Shown here piece by piece: positions 17,948 to 26,639 of a DNA stretch of 64,000 nucleotides; the first letter of the stretch is position 1; the number at the start of each line of letters is the position of its first letter. This DNA is from Flavobacteriales bacterium (GTDB lineage Bacteria; Bacteroidota; Bacteroidia; Flavobacteriales; Flavobacteriaceae). The notes below the pieces were generated by a model. It was given only the letters and a program-made list of their open reading frames with translations, was not told the DNA's origin and searched no databases. Position numbers and translations under genes: made by a program. The stretch is taken from NCBI GenBank assembly GCA_011526365.1, contig WTIO01000021.1, positions 1 to 64,000 of the forward strand. Direction: 5' to 3'.

Positions 17948-20761
17948 GTGAATTACGATTTTAATCAGATTGAAGCACGCTGGCAAAAGTACTGGGCAGA
18001 CAATAATGTATACAAAGCCACAAACAACAGTACACAGCCCAAATACTACATCCTAGATATGTTTCCTTATCCCTCGGGAGCAGGACTGCATGTAGGGCAT
18101 CCGTTGGGGTATATTGCCACAGATATTTATGCGCGATACAAGCGCCACAAGGGGTTTAATGTACTTCACCCCCAGGGGTATGATTCTTTTGGTCTTCCAG
18201 CAGAGCAGTATGCCATTCAAACCGGACAACACCCTGCGATTACTACCGCTGAAAACATCAAACGCTATCGGGAGCAGCTAGACCGTATGGGGTTCTCTTT
18301 TGATTGGAATAGAGAGGTTAAAACATCAGACCCTGATTTTTACAAATGGACCCAGTGGATTTTCCTGCTGCTTTTTGATGCCTACTATTGCAATACGGCG
18401 GACAAGGCGTTGCCCATTTCTAACCTGGTAGCTCATTTGGCCCAAAAAGGTACTGCAGCCTTAGATGCAGTTTGTGATTCCAACACGCCCGAACTTACTG
18501 CCAAAGAATGGGAGCAGCTGTCAGAGGAAGCGCAGCAGCACTATTTACTGCACTACCGTTTGGCCTATTTGGCAGAAACAGAAGTAAATTGGTGTCCCGA
18601 TTTAGGTACGGTTTTGGCCAATGATGAAATTATTAATGGCGTTTCCGAGCGTGGTGGGTATCCTGTAATCAAGAAAAAAATGAAGCAGTGGAGTATGCGC
18701 ATTGGTGCTTATTCAGAACGACTGCTTCAAGGCTTAGAGCACCTCGACTGGCCCGAATCTTTAAAGGAAATGCAGCGCAATTGGATTGGCAAGTCCAAGG
18801 GGGCCAGTGTGCGTTTTACTGTGCAGGAGCACCAGGCAGAATTGGAAGTATTTACCACTCGCCCCGATACCATTTTTGGAGTAACGTTTATGACCCTAGC
18901 TCCCGAACATGAATTGGTAGCCCAAATTACCACAGAGGCTCAAGCTGAGGCGGTTACAGCGTATGTAGAGGCAACTGCACAGCGTTCCGAGCGCGAGCGC
19001 ATGGCCGATGTAAAAACCATATCAGGAGTGTTTACCGGTGCCTATGCGGTACATCCGTTTACAGGGGAACAAATTCCCATTTGGATTGGCGATTATGTTT
19101 TAGCAGGCTACGGAACAGGTGCCGTAATGGCGGTTCCTTGTGGCGACCAACGCGATTATGACTTTGCCAAGCATTTTGACATTCCTATTAAAAACATTTT
19201 TGAAGGCGTAGATATTACAGAAGCAGCCTATGATGAAAAAGGCAATACGCCATTAACAGCTTCAGATTTTCTAAACGGCTTGAGTTACGCCAAGGCCATT
19301 GAAAAAGTTATTGCTGCCCTGGAAGCTGAGGACAAAGGGAAGGGCACCATAAATTACCGTTTACGCGATGCCATTTTTAGTCGCCAACGCTATTGGGGTG
19401 AACCGATACCTATTTACTACGTCAATGGTGTACCCAAGGCCTTACGTCAGGAAGATCTTCCGTTGGTGTTGCCCGAAGTAGAACACTACCTGCCTACCCC
19501 TGAAGGGGCTCCGCCATTAGGCAATGCCACCCAATGGGCTTGGGATACCGCCCAGCATAAGGTGGTAGAAAATTCAAAAATTGATCACATAACGGTATTT
19601 CCTTTGGAGTTAAATACCATGCCCGGTTGGGCAGGAAGTTCCTGGTACTTCAACCGCTATATGGACAGTGGAAACGACCAAGAGTTTGCAAGTGCTGAAG
19701 CTTTAGACTATTGGCGTGAAGTGGACTTGTATTTAGGAGGAAGTGAGCATGCTACCGGACATTTATTGTATTCGCGTTTCTGGCAAAAATTCCTTTTTGA
19801 TTTTGGTTTTGTACCTGTGGAAGAATACGCCAAAAAGCTCATCAATCAGGGAATGATTTTAGGAACTTCGGCGATTATTTATCGCGAAAAGGGAACCCAG
19901 CATTACATTTCCAAAAATAAGGTTGGCGATACAGCGGTAGAACCCATCAGAGTGGATGTCACCCTGGTGAATGCTCAAGACGAATTGAATTTGGATGCAG
20001 TAAAAAAATGGCAACCTCAATTTAAAGCCGCTACTTTTGACACCGAAAATGGAGTGTTCCTTGTGGATCATGAAGTAGAAAAAATGTCCAAATCTAAGTT
20101 TAATGTGATTAATCCCGATGCCATTTGTGAAAGTTATGGCGCCGATACCCTACGGATGTACGAAATGTTCTTGGGGCCTTTAGAGCAGGCCAAACCGTGG
20201 AATACGGCGGGGATTTCTGGAGTGCATGGCTTTTTGAAAAAATTTTGGCGCTTGTTTTACAATCACGATCAATGTATGGTAACCGATGTCCCTGCTGGTG
20301 CCGAAGAGCGTAAAATTGTACACCAAACCATAAAAAAAGTCACCGAGGATATTGAGCAGTTTTCTTTTAATACCTGCGTGAGCAGCTTTATGATTTGCGC
20401 CAATGCCTTGACCACTGCAAAATGCCACAGCCGCGAAGTGTTGGAGCCGTTGGTGGTCTTGTTGTCCCCTTTTGCGCCGCATATTAGCGAAGAATTGTGG
20501 AAAGCTTTGGGGCATAATAGCAGTGTCACCCAAGCGGCCTACCCTCAGTTTAATCCTGAGTGGATTAAAGAGCAACAGAAAAACTACCCTGTATCGTTTA
20601 ACGGGAAAATGCGTTTTACTTTAGCGCTAGACCTAGCACTCGATCGTGAGGCCATTACCGCTGCAGTTATGGCGGAGCCACAAACCCAAAAGTACCTGGA
20701 CGGAAAACCCCCTAAAAAGGTAATTGTAGTACCGGGAAAAATTATAAACATTGTGTGCTAG
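17948..20761 (+). CDS. leuS: Leucyl-tRNA synthetase
   Basis: A 937-residue class I synthetase that charges tRNA-Leu. The HIGH-like motif is HVGHPLGY (about 48-55) within MFPYPSGAGLHVGHPLGYI. The CP1 editing domain follows (SKGASVRF, TTRPDTIFGVTFM, GYGTGAVMAVPCGDQRD), then the zinc/leucine-specific region and KMSKSKFNVINPD, then the anticodon-binding helices and a C-terminal domain. Start codon is GTG (MNYDFNQIEARWQKYW). Length is usual for Bacteroidota LeuRS. A TATTTTTA sequence about 20 bases upstream resembles a -7 box. Confidence 0.97.
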   Translation: MNYDFNQIEARWQKYWADNNVYKATNNSTQPKYYILDMFPYPSGAGLHVGHPLGYIATDIYARYKRHKGFNVLHPQGYDSFGLPAEQYAIQTGQHPAITTAENIKRYREQLDRMGFSFDWNREVKTSDPDFYKWTQWIFLLLFDAYYCNTADKALPISNLVAHLAQKGTAALDAVCDSNTPELTAKEWEQLSEEAQQHYLLHYRLAYLAETEVNWCPDLGTVLANDEIINGVSERGGYPVIKKKMKQWSMRIGAYSERLLQGLEHLDWPESLKEMQRNWIGKSKGASVRFTVQEHQAELEVFTTRPDTIFGVTFMTLAPEHELVAQITTEAQAEAVTAYVEATAQRSERERMADVKTISGVFTGAYAVHPFTGEQIPIWIGDYVLAGYGTGAVMAVPCGDQRDYDFAKHFDIPIKNIFEGVDITEAAYDEKGNTPLTASDFLNGLSYAKAIEKVIAALEAEDKGKGTINYRLRDAIFSRQRYWGEPIPIYYVNGVPKALRQEDLPLVLPEVEHYLPTPEGAPPLGNATQWAWDTAQHKVVENSKIDHITVFPLELNTMPGWAGSSWYFNRYMDSGNDQEFASAEALDYWREVDLYLGGSEHATGHLLYSRFWQKFLFDFGFVPVEEYAKKLINQGMILGTSAIIYREKGTQHYISKNKVGDTAVEPIRVDVTLVNAQDELNLDAVKKWQPQFKAATFDTENGVFLVDHEVEKMSKSKFNVINPDAICESYGADTLRMYEMFLGPLEQAKPWNTAGISGVHGFLKKFWRLFYNHDQCMVTDVPAGAEERKIVHQTIKKVTEDIEQFSFNTCVSSFMICANALTTAKCHSREVLEPLVVLLSPFAPHISEELWKALGHNSSVTQAAYPQFNPEWIKEQQKNYPVSFNGKMRFTLALDLALDREAITAAVMAEPQTQKYLDGKPPKKVIVVPGKIINIVC

Positions 20762-20764
20762 CTT

Positions 20765-21025
20765 ATGGAGCCCTGGCAAGAGGAACTTATTGGACTAACA
20801 GCAGCTGCACTAACAACGGCGGCCTTTGTCCCCCAGCTAATTAAAATATTAAAAACTAAGGAAACCACTGGGGTGTCTCTCACCATGTATTTGGTGATGT
20901 TTACAGGTATAGTTACTTGGTTTATCTATGGGTTGCTTATAGAGAGTGTTGCGGTTATTGCTGCCAATTTGGTTACAGGAATTCTTCAAATTGGAATTAT
21001 TATATTAAAGTTAAAACACCGCTAG
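20765..21025 (+). CDS. SemiSWEET-family sugar transporter
   Basis: An 86-residue membrane protein with three helices and the PQ-loop motif (FVPQLIKILKTKETTGVS, about 19-36). This is the size and pattern of a bacterial SemiSWEET, which works as a homodimer to pass sugars by facilitated diffusion. It starts three bases after the leuS stop codon and is probably co-transcribed with it. The substrate cannot be told. Confidence 0.88.
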   Translation: MEPWQEELIGLTAAALTTAAFVPQLIKILKTKETTGVSLTMYLVMFTGIVTWFIYGLLIESVAVIAANLVTGILQIGIIILKLKHR

Positions 21026-21061
21026 AACCCCTTAATTTTTTCTAATTTTAAAATAAAAAAC

Positions 21062-21748
21062 ATGTATCTCTTAATCATTATTGCTATTTCCATTGCCAGT
21101 ATGGTGGTGAGCAGCCAGTTAAAAAGAAAATTTAAGAAATACTCCCAAGTACAATTGCAAAACGGACTGAGTGGCCGAGAAATTGCTGAAAAAATGTTGG
21201 CCGATCATGGGATTCGTGGGGTGCAAGTGATCTCTACCCCAGGGCAGCTTACGGACCATTACAATCCTAAAACAAAAACTGTCAACCTCAGTGAGGCGGT
21301 CTACTCCCAGCGTAATGCTGCAGCTGCTGCAGTAGCTGCCCACGAATGTGGTCACGCGGTTCAACACGCTCAAGGTTATGAGTGGTTACAAATGCGCTCT
21401 ACTTTGGTACCCATTGTGAGTGTGGCGTCCAATTTTTCGGTATGGGTAATTATGGGGGGGGTAATCCTAATGCAAACCATGCGTCAAGGACAAATGATTG
21501 CTGTTGCAGGGGTATTTTTATTTGGCCTCGGCACCTTGTTTAGCTTTATCACCCTGCCCGTAGAATACGATGCCAGCAAACGCGCCTTGGCGTGGTTGAA
21601 ACGCAAACAGATGGTTACCCAACGCGAATATGTGGGTGCTGAAGATGCCCTAAAATGGGCGGCGCGTACCTATGTGGTGGCTGCTTTAGGCTCTTTAGCT
21701 ACATTGCTGTATTTTGCCTTTCGTGTGGCAGGATCCAGTAGGGATTAG
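21062..21748 (+). CDS. Zinc metallopeptidase of the YugP/DUF2268-like membrane group
   Basis: A 228-residue membrane protein. One N-terminal helix (about 2-17) is followed by a soluble segment with GLSGREIAEKMLADHGI and LTDHYNPKTKTVNLSEAVY. Then comes the zinc motif HECGH (about residues 98-102, in AAHECGHAVQHAQGY), and three helices toward the C-terminus. This layout is that of the YugP zinc-dependent peptidase family. Substrate and role are unknown. It overlaps no neighbour but ends one base before the convergent lrp-type gene. Confidence 0.88.
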   Translation: MYLLIIIAISIASMVVSSQLKRKFKKYSQVQLQNGLSGREIAEKMLADHGIRGVQVISTPGQLTDHYNPKTKTVNLSEAVYSQRNAAAAAVAAHECGHAVQHAQGYEWLQMRSTLVPIVSVASNFSVWVIMGGVILMQTMRQGQMIAVAGVFLFGLGTLFSFITLPVEYDASKRALAWLKRKQMVTQREYVGAEDALKWAARTYVVAALGSLATLLYFAFRVAGSSRD

Positions 21749-22222
21749 CTACAGCTGTATTTGCCGTTGAATTTGTTGGTCTAGTGACATAAAGGTTTCT
21801 GTTCTAGACACCCCTTCTATGGTTTGAATTTGGGTGTTGAGCAATGACATCAAATGGGCATTGTCCTTGCACAGCATTTTAATTAAAATACTCCAGTTTC
21901 CAGTAGTGTAGTGGCATTCCACCACCTCGGGAATTTTCCGCAGGTGTTCCACTGCTTCGGGATTGCGCATGGCCTTATCCAAATAGATACCCACAAAGGC
22001 AAGAGTTTTATAGCCCAGGCGTTCGGTGTCTAAGAGAATTTGTGATTGTTTGATCACCCCTAACCGTTCTAGTTTTTTAAGGCGTTGGTGTACCGCAGTA
22101 CCTGAAATACCTACCCCTAGGGCCAATTGATTCACAGACTGTCGGGCGTTGTCCATTAGGGCACGAAGAATAATTTTATCAATACCGTCCAGTTGCACCT
22201 TTGTTTCTTCCAGTGAAGACAT
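21749..22222 (-). CDS. Lrp/AsnC family transcriptional regulator
   Basis: A 157-residue Lrp/AsnC regulator. The N-terminal winged helix-turn-helix (about 10-60; LDGIDKIILRALMDNARQSVNQLALGVGISGTAVHQRLKKLERLGVI) is followed by the RAM ligand-binding domain (about 70-150; KTLAFVGIYLDKAM, VVECHYTTGNWSILIKMLCKD). These regulators form octamers and respond to amino acids. An AT-rich dyad at 22235-22280, between it and the divergent DUF423 gene, could be its own operator. Confidence 0.93.
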   Translation of the reverse strand: MSSLEETKVQLDGIDKIILRALMDNARQSVNQLALGVGISGTAVHQRLKKLERLGVIKQSQILLDTERLGYKTLAFVGIYLDKAMRNPEAVEHLRKIPEVVECHYTTGNWSILIKMLCKDNAHLMSLLNTQIQTIEGVSRTETFMSLDQQIQRQIQL

Positions 22223-22234
22223 AATGAATTAAAT

Positions 22235-22280
22235 AGATTTTATATTTTTACTTTATAAAAGTAAGTAAAAATCTAAATCT
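22235..22280. promoter_or_regulatory. AT-rich dyad between lrp-type gene and DUF423 gene (candidate operator)
   Basis: Nested inverted repeats: AGATTT (22235-22240) with AAATCT (22275-22280), and ACTTT (22250-22254) with AAAGT (22258-22262), in a very AT-rich stretch. Lrp-type regulators commonly bind such sites to control themselves and a divergent neighbour. The AT bias makes chance symmetry possible. Confidence 0.4.
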
Positions 22281-22300
22281 TTTTAATAATATCACCTCTT

Positions 22301-22696
22301 ATGGCAAAAACAGCACTACACCGTAAAATAGTACAAACCGCATGCATTTTCCTATTGGTGGGGGTAGCCTTGGCCGCTTTAGGCAGTCATGCTTTAGAGG
22401 GAAATGTGCCGCCTAAAGTAGCAGAAGCCTTTACCACCGGTGTGACGTTTGTATTGTTACACGGCATTGCTTTTTTGGCGTTGGGGAACAGCTCGTTATG
22501 GCAGGAAAAAGCACTGAAAAACACCTTTCGGTTGCTTGTAGCCGGTGTACTCTGTTTTAGTGGCAGCATCTTCCTGCTGACCCTATTTAAACTTTTTACC
22601 CAAAAAATTCCTTTTTTGCCCCTAATTACCCCTTTGGGAGGACTACTATTGATTTTAGGCTGGGGCTACGCAGCGCTTAGTCTTTCTAAAAAATAG
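22301..22696 (+). CDS. DUF423 family membrane protein
   Basis: A 131-residue membrane protein with four helices (about 11-28, 46-64, 73-93 and 101-122). The GSHALE motif near residue 28 (ALAALGSHALEGNVPPKVAEAFTTGVTFVLLHGIAFLAL) is the hallmark of the DUF423/YgdD family. Function is unknown. It is divergent from the Lrp-type regulator, with an AT-rich dyad between them, so regulation by that protein is possible. Confidence 0.85.
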   Translation: MAKTALHRKIVQTACIFLLVGVALAALGSHALEGNVPPKVAEAFTTGVTFVLLHGIAFLALGNSSLWQEKALKNTFRLLVAGVLCFSGSIFLLTLFKLFTQKIPFLPLITPLGGLLLILGWGYAALSLSKK

Positions 22697-22717
22697 TATC
22701 AACAAAAAACCTTTAGG

Positions 22718-23461
22718 CTATTTATTTACCTTTTCCACATATTGTTCAATCGCCATGGTCATGGAAGGCGTTTTGGGCGCTGGTGCTTTAATGTCGATAC
22801 GTAAATTGTTTTGTTTTGCGGCTTCGACGGTAGTATTGCCAAACACAGCAATTCGGGTGTTGTTTTGTTCAAAATTGGGAAAATTTTTAAACAAGGATTC
22901 AATACCCGAAGGGCTAAAGAACACCAAGATGTCGTAATACACATCGCGCAGGTCCGAAAGATCGCTGACAACAGTTTTGTACAACTGTGCACGTGTCCAA
23001 TTGATGCCCATTTTATCCAGTGTTTCGGGTATGGAGGGTTTTAAAATATCGGAACTGGGCAGTAAAAAGCGTTCCTTTTTAAATTTCTGAAATACAGAAG
23101 CTAAATCGGCAATGGTACGTTCTCCCACATAAATTTTGCGTTTGCGGTACTGAACATATTTTTGAAGGTAGTAGGCCACCGCTTCAGACTGACAAAAATA
23201 CTTGGTGCTGTCGGGCACCTTAAAGCGCATTTCTTCGGTAAGTCTAAAAAAGTGGTCCACCGCATTACGGCTGGTCAACACAATATTGTCAAAATTGGCA
23301 AAGTCAATTTTTTGTTGACGCACATCCTTAGCAGGTACGCCTTCCACGTGAATAAAGGGACGGAAGTCCACCTTAATTTTGTGTTTTTCGATGAGCCTGT
23401 TATAGGGTGATTTTTCTGAGGCAGGTTGTGGTTGGGAAACCAAAATGGTTTTCACTTTCAT
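22718..23461 (-). CDS. hemD: Uroporphyrinogen-III synthase
   Basis: A 247-residue HemD-type protein that would cyclise hydroxymethylbilane to uroporphyrinogen III in haem synthesis. The two-domain pattern is seen: an N-terminal Rossmann-like half (ILVSQPQPASEKSPYNRLIE, DFANFDNIVLTSRNAVDHFF), a C-terminal half with YYDILVFFSPSGIESLFKNFP, and the closing RIAVFGNTTVEAAKQNNLRI. The family is poorly conserved in sequence, so this rests on pattern and on the standard flavobacterial hemD-DUF4271 pairing. It overlaps the DUF4271 gene by four bases (ATGA). Confidence 0.88.
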   Translation of the reverse strand: MKVKTILVSQPQPASEKSPYNRLIEKHKIKVDFRPFIHVEGVPAKDVRQQKIDFANFDNIVLTSRNAVDHFFRLTEEMRFKVPDSTKYFCQSEAVAYYLQKYVQYRKRKIYVGERTIADLASVFQKFKKERFLLPSSDILKPSIPETLDKMGINWTRAQLYKTVVSDLSDLRDVYYDILVFFSPSGIESLFKNFPNFEQNNTRIAVFGNTTVEAAKQNNLRIDIKAPAPKTPSMTMAIEQYVEKVNK

Positions 23462-24144
23462 AATTCAATAATTGTACCATTGAACTCAAGAATTTGAAGG
23501 GCATACGCCACCCAAATCCAAGGGGTTATTTTGAAGGCACAAAAATACAAAAATAAATATATACTAGTCTTAAAACTACTTTTATAAATTTCTCGTAGTC
23601 CAACAAGTTGGAAAATAAAAAAAAGTAGTCCTAAGGGATAAAATAAATACGGGAAGAGCAGTTGGTGGACGGCCGTGGGCGAATACACATACAACAGGGC
23701 AGTGCCAAAGCTTAAAAGACCAAATACCCCCATAAGGGAGCTGTTTTTAAATGCCTGTTTACTAAAATATTTTTTTAGGCCCAGACTTGTGGTTAGTAGC
23801 CGAAGTAGCACAGAACGGACGACAAGGATTCCTAAAAAATACGGTAAAATCTGCAAGTAGCCCTCCAAATCTAGTGGTCTTAGGTTGTAGTGTGCAAAAA
23901 TTATTGTGAGCAGGATGCTGATGCTTCCCGCAGAAAAAATATTTAGCTTTTGATTAAAGTTTTGGGACTGGAGCAATTCGGTATTTTTTTGATACACCTT
24001 TAAGTAGGTGCTAAAATCGAGTAGGCGAAGAAACAAGGATGCTTGACTGCCGTGCATTTTATAGGTGAGCACGAAGGTTCCAAATAGCAATAAAAAACAA
24101 ACACTCAACCAATTGGTTGCCATCGTATCAACAGTAGTCCACAT
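23458..24144 (-). CDS. DUF4271 family membrane protein
   Basis: A 228-residue integral membrane protein with about six helices (near 11-29, 72-86, 97-114, 136-155, 162-182 and 195-215). It matches the size and layout of DUF4271, a Bacteroidota family that sits next to hemD. Function is unknown. Its stop overlaps the hemD start (ATGA). The start could be 24144 or an in-frame ATG at 24123. A near-consensus -7 box (TATCTTTA) lies at 24174-24181 on the minus strand. Confidence 0.8.
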   Translation of the reverse strand: MWTTVDTMATNWLSVCFLLLFGTFVLTYKMHGSQASLFLRLLDFSTYLKVYQKNTELLQSQNFNQKLNIFSAGSISILLTIIFAHYNLRPLDLEGYLQILPYFLGILVVRSVLLRLLTTSLGLKKYFSKQAFKNSSLMGVFGLLSFGTALLYVYSPTAVHQLLFPYLFYPLGLLFFIFQLVGLREIYKSSFKTSIYLFLYFCAFKITPWIWVAYALQILEFNGTIIEL

Positions 24145-24191
24145 ATTTGTGATTTAAAATCCTATCATGGTACTAAAGATAAAGCGTTTTG

Positions 24192-24199
24192 TATTTTTG
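24192..24199 (+). promoter_or_regulatory. TAnnTTTG -7 box before the polyprenol-phosphate mannose synthase gene
   Basis: TATTTTTG ends five bases before the ATG at 24205. If used, the transcript would begin at or next to the start codon and be leaderless or nearly so. No -33 box is obvious. Confidence 0.4.
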
Positions 24200-24204
24200 G
24201 GCGT

Positions 24205-24927
24205 ATGCAAAGCAGTCTAATTATTATTCCTACCTATAACGAGGCAGAAAATATCTCCTCCTTATTCGAGGCACTTTTTGGGCTGCATCCGGCACTACAG
24301 GTGTTGGTGGTGGATGACAATTCCCCTGATGGAACGGCTGATTTGGTAAAAGCCGCCATGGCGCACTACCCCAATCGGCTGTTTATTTTAGAGCGCCAAC
24401 ACAAAGTAGGCTTGGGGAAAGCCTACATAGCAGGCTTCCAATGGGCCCTACGCCGGGATTATGAGTACATTTTTGAAATGGATGCCGATTTTTCGCACGA
24501 TCCCCAAGCGCTGCCGGACCTATATGCCAAATTGCAGCAGGCCGATGTGGTGGTGGGCTCTCGCTACTGCCGGGGCATTAATGTTGTCAACTGGCCCCTT
24601 TCGCGTATTGCCTTGTCTTATTTTGCCTCGCTTTATGTGCGGTTGCTCACAGGGATGCCCATAAAAGATCCTACGGCTGGTTATGTGGGCTATCGTCGCG
24701 AAGTACTGCAAGCAATTGCTTTGGATGAAATTCGTTTTGTGGGCTATGCGTTTCAAATAGAAATGAAATTTAAAGCCTGGCAATTGGGAAAAACCCTAGT
24801 GGAGCATCCCATCATATTTAAAAATCGGGAACTTGGAACCTCCAAAATGAATGGGAGTATTATTTGGGAAGCTCTTTTTGGAGTTTTATTTTTACGCCTA
24901 AATGCGTTGTTTAAGAAAAAATCATGA
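24205..24927 (+). CDS. Polyprenol monophosphomannose synthase (GT2)
   Basis: A 240-residue family 2 glycosyltransferase of the DPM1 type, which transfers mannose from GDP-mannose to a polyprenyl phosphate. Motifs: LIIIPTYNEAENI (nucleotide-binding start), VLVVDDNSPDGTADL, FEMDADFSHDPQALP (DxD-like), and the C-terminal GYAFQIEMKFKAWQLGKTLVEHPIIFKNRELGTSKM typical of DPM1-like proteins. No transmembrane helix is present, as in the soluble class. It overlaps the dihydroorotase gene by four bases (ATGA). The lipid-linked mannose it would make could feed the membrane glycosyltransferases at 47.8-51.3 kb, which is inference. Confidence 0.88.
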   Translation: MQSSLIIIPTYNEAENISSLFEALFGLHPALQVLVVDDNSPDGTADLVKAAMAHYPNRLFILERQHKVGLGKAYIAGFQWALRRDYEYIFEMDADFSHDPQALPDLYAKLQQADVVVGSRYCRGINVVNWPLSRIALSYFASLYVRLLTGMPIKDPTAGYVGYRREVLQAIALDEIRFVGYAFQIEMKFKAWQLGKTLVEHPIIFKNRELGTSKMNGSIIWEALFGVLFLRLNALFKKKS

Positions 24928-26261
24928 GTACACTACTGATTCAAAATGCTACACTGGTTAACGAAGGCCGTGAATTTAAAGCTCACTTAAAGATTGAAGG
25001 CGACCGTATTGCGGCCATTGGTTCCGACTTAGTTCCCGGGCCACAAGATGCGGTTTTAGACGCCACAGGTTTGCACCTACTTCCTGGCCTTATTGACGAT
25101 CAAGTGCATTTTAGAGAACCGGGCCTCACTCACAAAGCCTGTATTGCGTCTGAATCCCAAGCAGCTGTAGCAGGGGGCATCACCTCCTATTTGGAAATGC
25201 CCAACACCCAACCACAAACGGTAACCTATGAAGACTATCAGGACAAACTCGACAGGGCCAAAGCCACTTCCGCTGCCAATTATGGATTTCTCTTTGGGGG
25301 AACCAACGACAACGTAGAACTCATTAAAGGATTGGATAAAAAAACCGTTGCGGGCGTAAAACTTTTTTTAGGCTCTTCCACAGGAAATATGTTGGTGGAC
25401 AAACCTCAGGTGTTGCGTGAAATTTTTTCCAGTACCGATTTGGTTATTGCCGCCCATTGCGAAGATGAAACCACCGTTAAAAACAACCTTAAAGCCCATA
25501 TAGCCGAGTACGGGGACAATATTCCAATGGAAAAGCACCCTGTAATTCGCAGTGCCGAAGCGTGTTATTTATCTTCTTCAAGCGCCATTGCACTCGCTAA
25601 AGAAACGGGCGCGCGCTTGCATGTGTTTCATTTGTCCACCGCCATAGAAACCGAATTGTTTGACAATAGTATTCCACTAGAAAAGAAAAAAATTACTGCT
25701 GAGGTGTGTACCCACCACCTGTGGTTTTCCGATGCCGAGTACAGCACCAAAGGCAGCTTAATCAAGTGGAATCCCGCAGTAAAATCTGCGGCCGACCGCG
25801 ATGCATTGTGGCAGGCCCTCAACGACGATAGGATTGATGTGTTGGCTACCGATCATGCACCCCACACCTTAAGTGAAAAGCAAAACCCTTATACCAAAGC
25901 ACCCTCCGGGGGGCCGTTAGTACAGCACGCCCTTCCGGCACTACTTACCAAAGTAAAAGAAGGGAAAATTACGCTAGCTAAAATGGTAGAAAAAGCCTGT
26001 CATAATCCCGCCCTGCTCTTTGATGTTGAAAAAAGAGGTTATTTACGTGAAGGCTATTTTGCCGATTTGGTGTTGGTGGATTGTGCAGCGCCCTTTGCAG
26101 TAAAAAAAGAAGATTTACTCTACCAGTGCCAGTGGTCGCCATTTGAGGGCACCACCTTTTCGGGAAGTGTACGCACCACGTTTGTGAATGGAAAAAAAGT
26201 GTATGCCAACGGTAAAGTACTCGAAAAAAATGCCGGAAAGGCCTTAACCTTCGACCGATGA
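24924..26261 (+). CDS. pyrC: Dihydroorotase
   Basis: A 445-residue amidohydrolase that forms dihydroorotate from carbamoyl-aspartate. Visible motifs are GLIDDQVHFREPGLTH (54-70), the carbamylated-lysine region GVKLFLGSSTGNM, AAHCEDE, VFHLST and LATDHAPHT. In the first metal motif the usual HxH is QxH (Gln60, His62). From memory this occurs in Bacteroidota dihydroorotases, so it need not mean loss of activity, though an inactive dihydroorotase-like protein is an alternative. It is coupled by ATGA overlaps to the genes on both sides. Confidence 0.88.
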   Translation: MSTLLIQNATLVNEGREFKAHLKIEGDRIAAIGSDLVPGPQDAVLDATGLHLLPGLIDDQVHFREPGLTHKACIASESQAAVAGGITSYLEMPNTQPQTVTYEDYQDKLDRAKATSAANYGFLFGGTNDNVELIKGLDKKTVAGVKLFLGSSTGNMLVDKPQVLREIFSSTDLVIAAHCEDETTVKNNLKAHIAEYGDNIPMEKHPVIRSAEACYLSSSSAIALAKETGARLHVFHLSTAIETELFDNSIPLEKKKITAEVCTHHLWFSDAEYSTKGSLIKWNPAVKSAADRDALWQALNDDRIDVLATDHAPHTLSEKQNPYTKAPSGGPLVQHALPALLTKVKEGKITLAKMVEKACHNPALLFDVEKRGYLREGYFADLVLVDCAAPFAVKKEDLLYQCQWSPFEGTTFSGSVRTTFVNGKKVYANGKVLEKNAGKALTFDR

Positions 26262-26638
26262 AAAAAAGCTTTGTTTTAGGGATTCTTCTAGTATTCTTTT
26301 TTATGGGCTGTGAGATTGATTCCATTGAACGCCCCGACGATTTGATTTCTCCCAAAAAAATGGAGGCCATTCTTAAGGATGTTATTTTGATGAAAGCGGT
26401 GCGTTCCAATTTTGGTGGCAACATCAAGTACGATTCTCTTTTTGGAGTAGAGTTTATTTACGCGAAACACAATATTACGGCTGCCCAGCTAGACGCCAGT
26501 GAACAATACTACGCCAAACGCCCAAAGGAGTATGTGATTATGCACAAAAGGGTACTGCTTCAGCTTCAACAAATGAGTGATAGTATTGATGCAGTCATTC
26601 TCAAAGAAAAAAACGCTGCAGTAAAGGACCTGAAATAA
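26258..26638 (+). CDS. DUF4296 family lipoprotein
   Basis: A 126-residue lipoprotein (lipobox Phe-Met-Gly-Cys, Cys18). The SPKKMEAILKDVILMKAV and YAKHNITAAQLDASEQYYAKRPKEY segments match DUF4296, a small helical family specific to Bacteroidota. Function is unknown. It overlaps pyrC by four bases (ATGA) and ends one base before the convergent epimerase gene. The pyrC-DUF4296 pairing is common in flavobacteria, as I recall. Confidence 0.85.
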   Translation: MKKSFVLGILLVFFFMGCEIDSIERPDDLISPKKMEAILKDVILMKAVRSNFGGNIKYDSLFGVEFIYAKHNITAAQLDASEQYYAKRPKEYVIMHKRVLLQLQQMSDSIDAVILKEKNAAVKDLK

Positions 26639-26639
26639 G

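Noticed and set aside
20180-20575. 131-residue frame antisense to leuS
   Set aside because: Shadow of the leuS C-terminal region; no start signals or family features.
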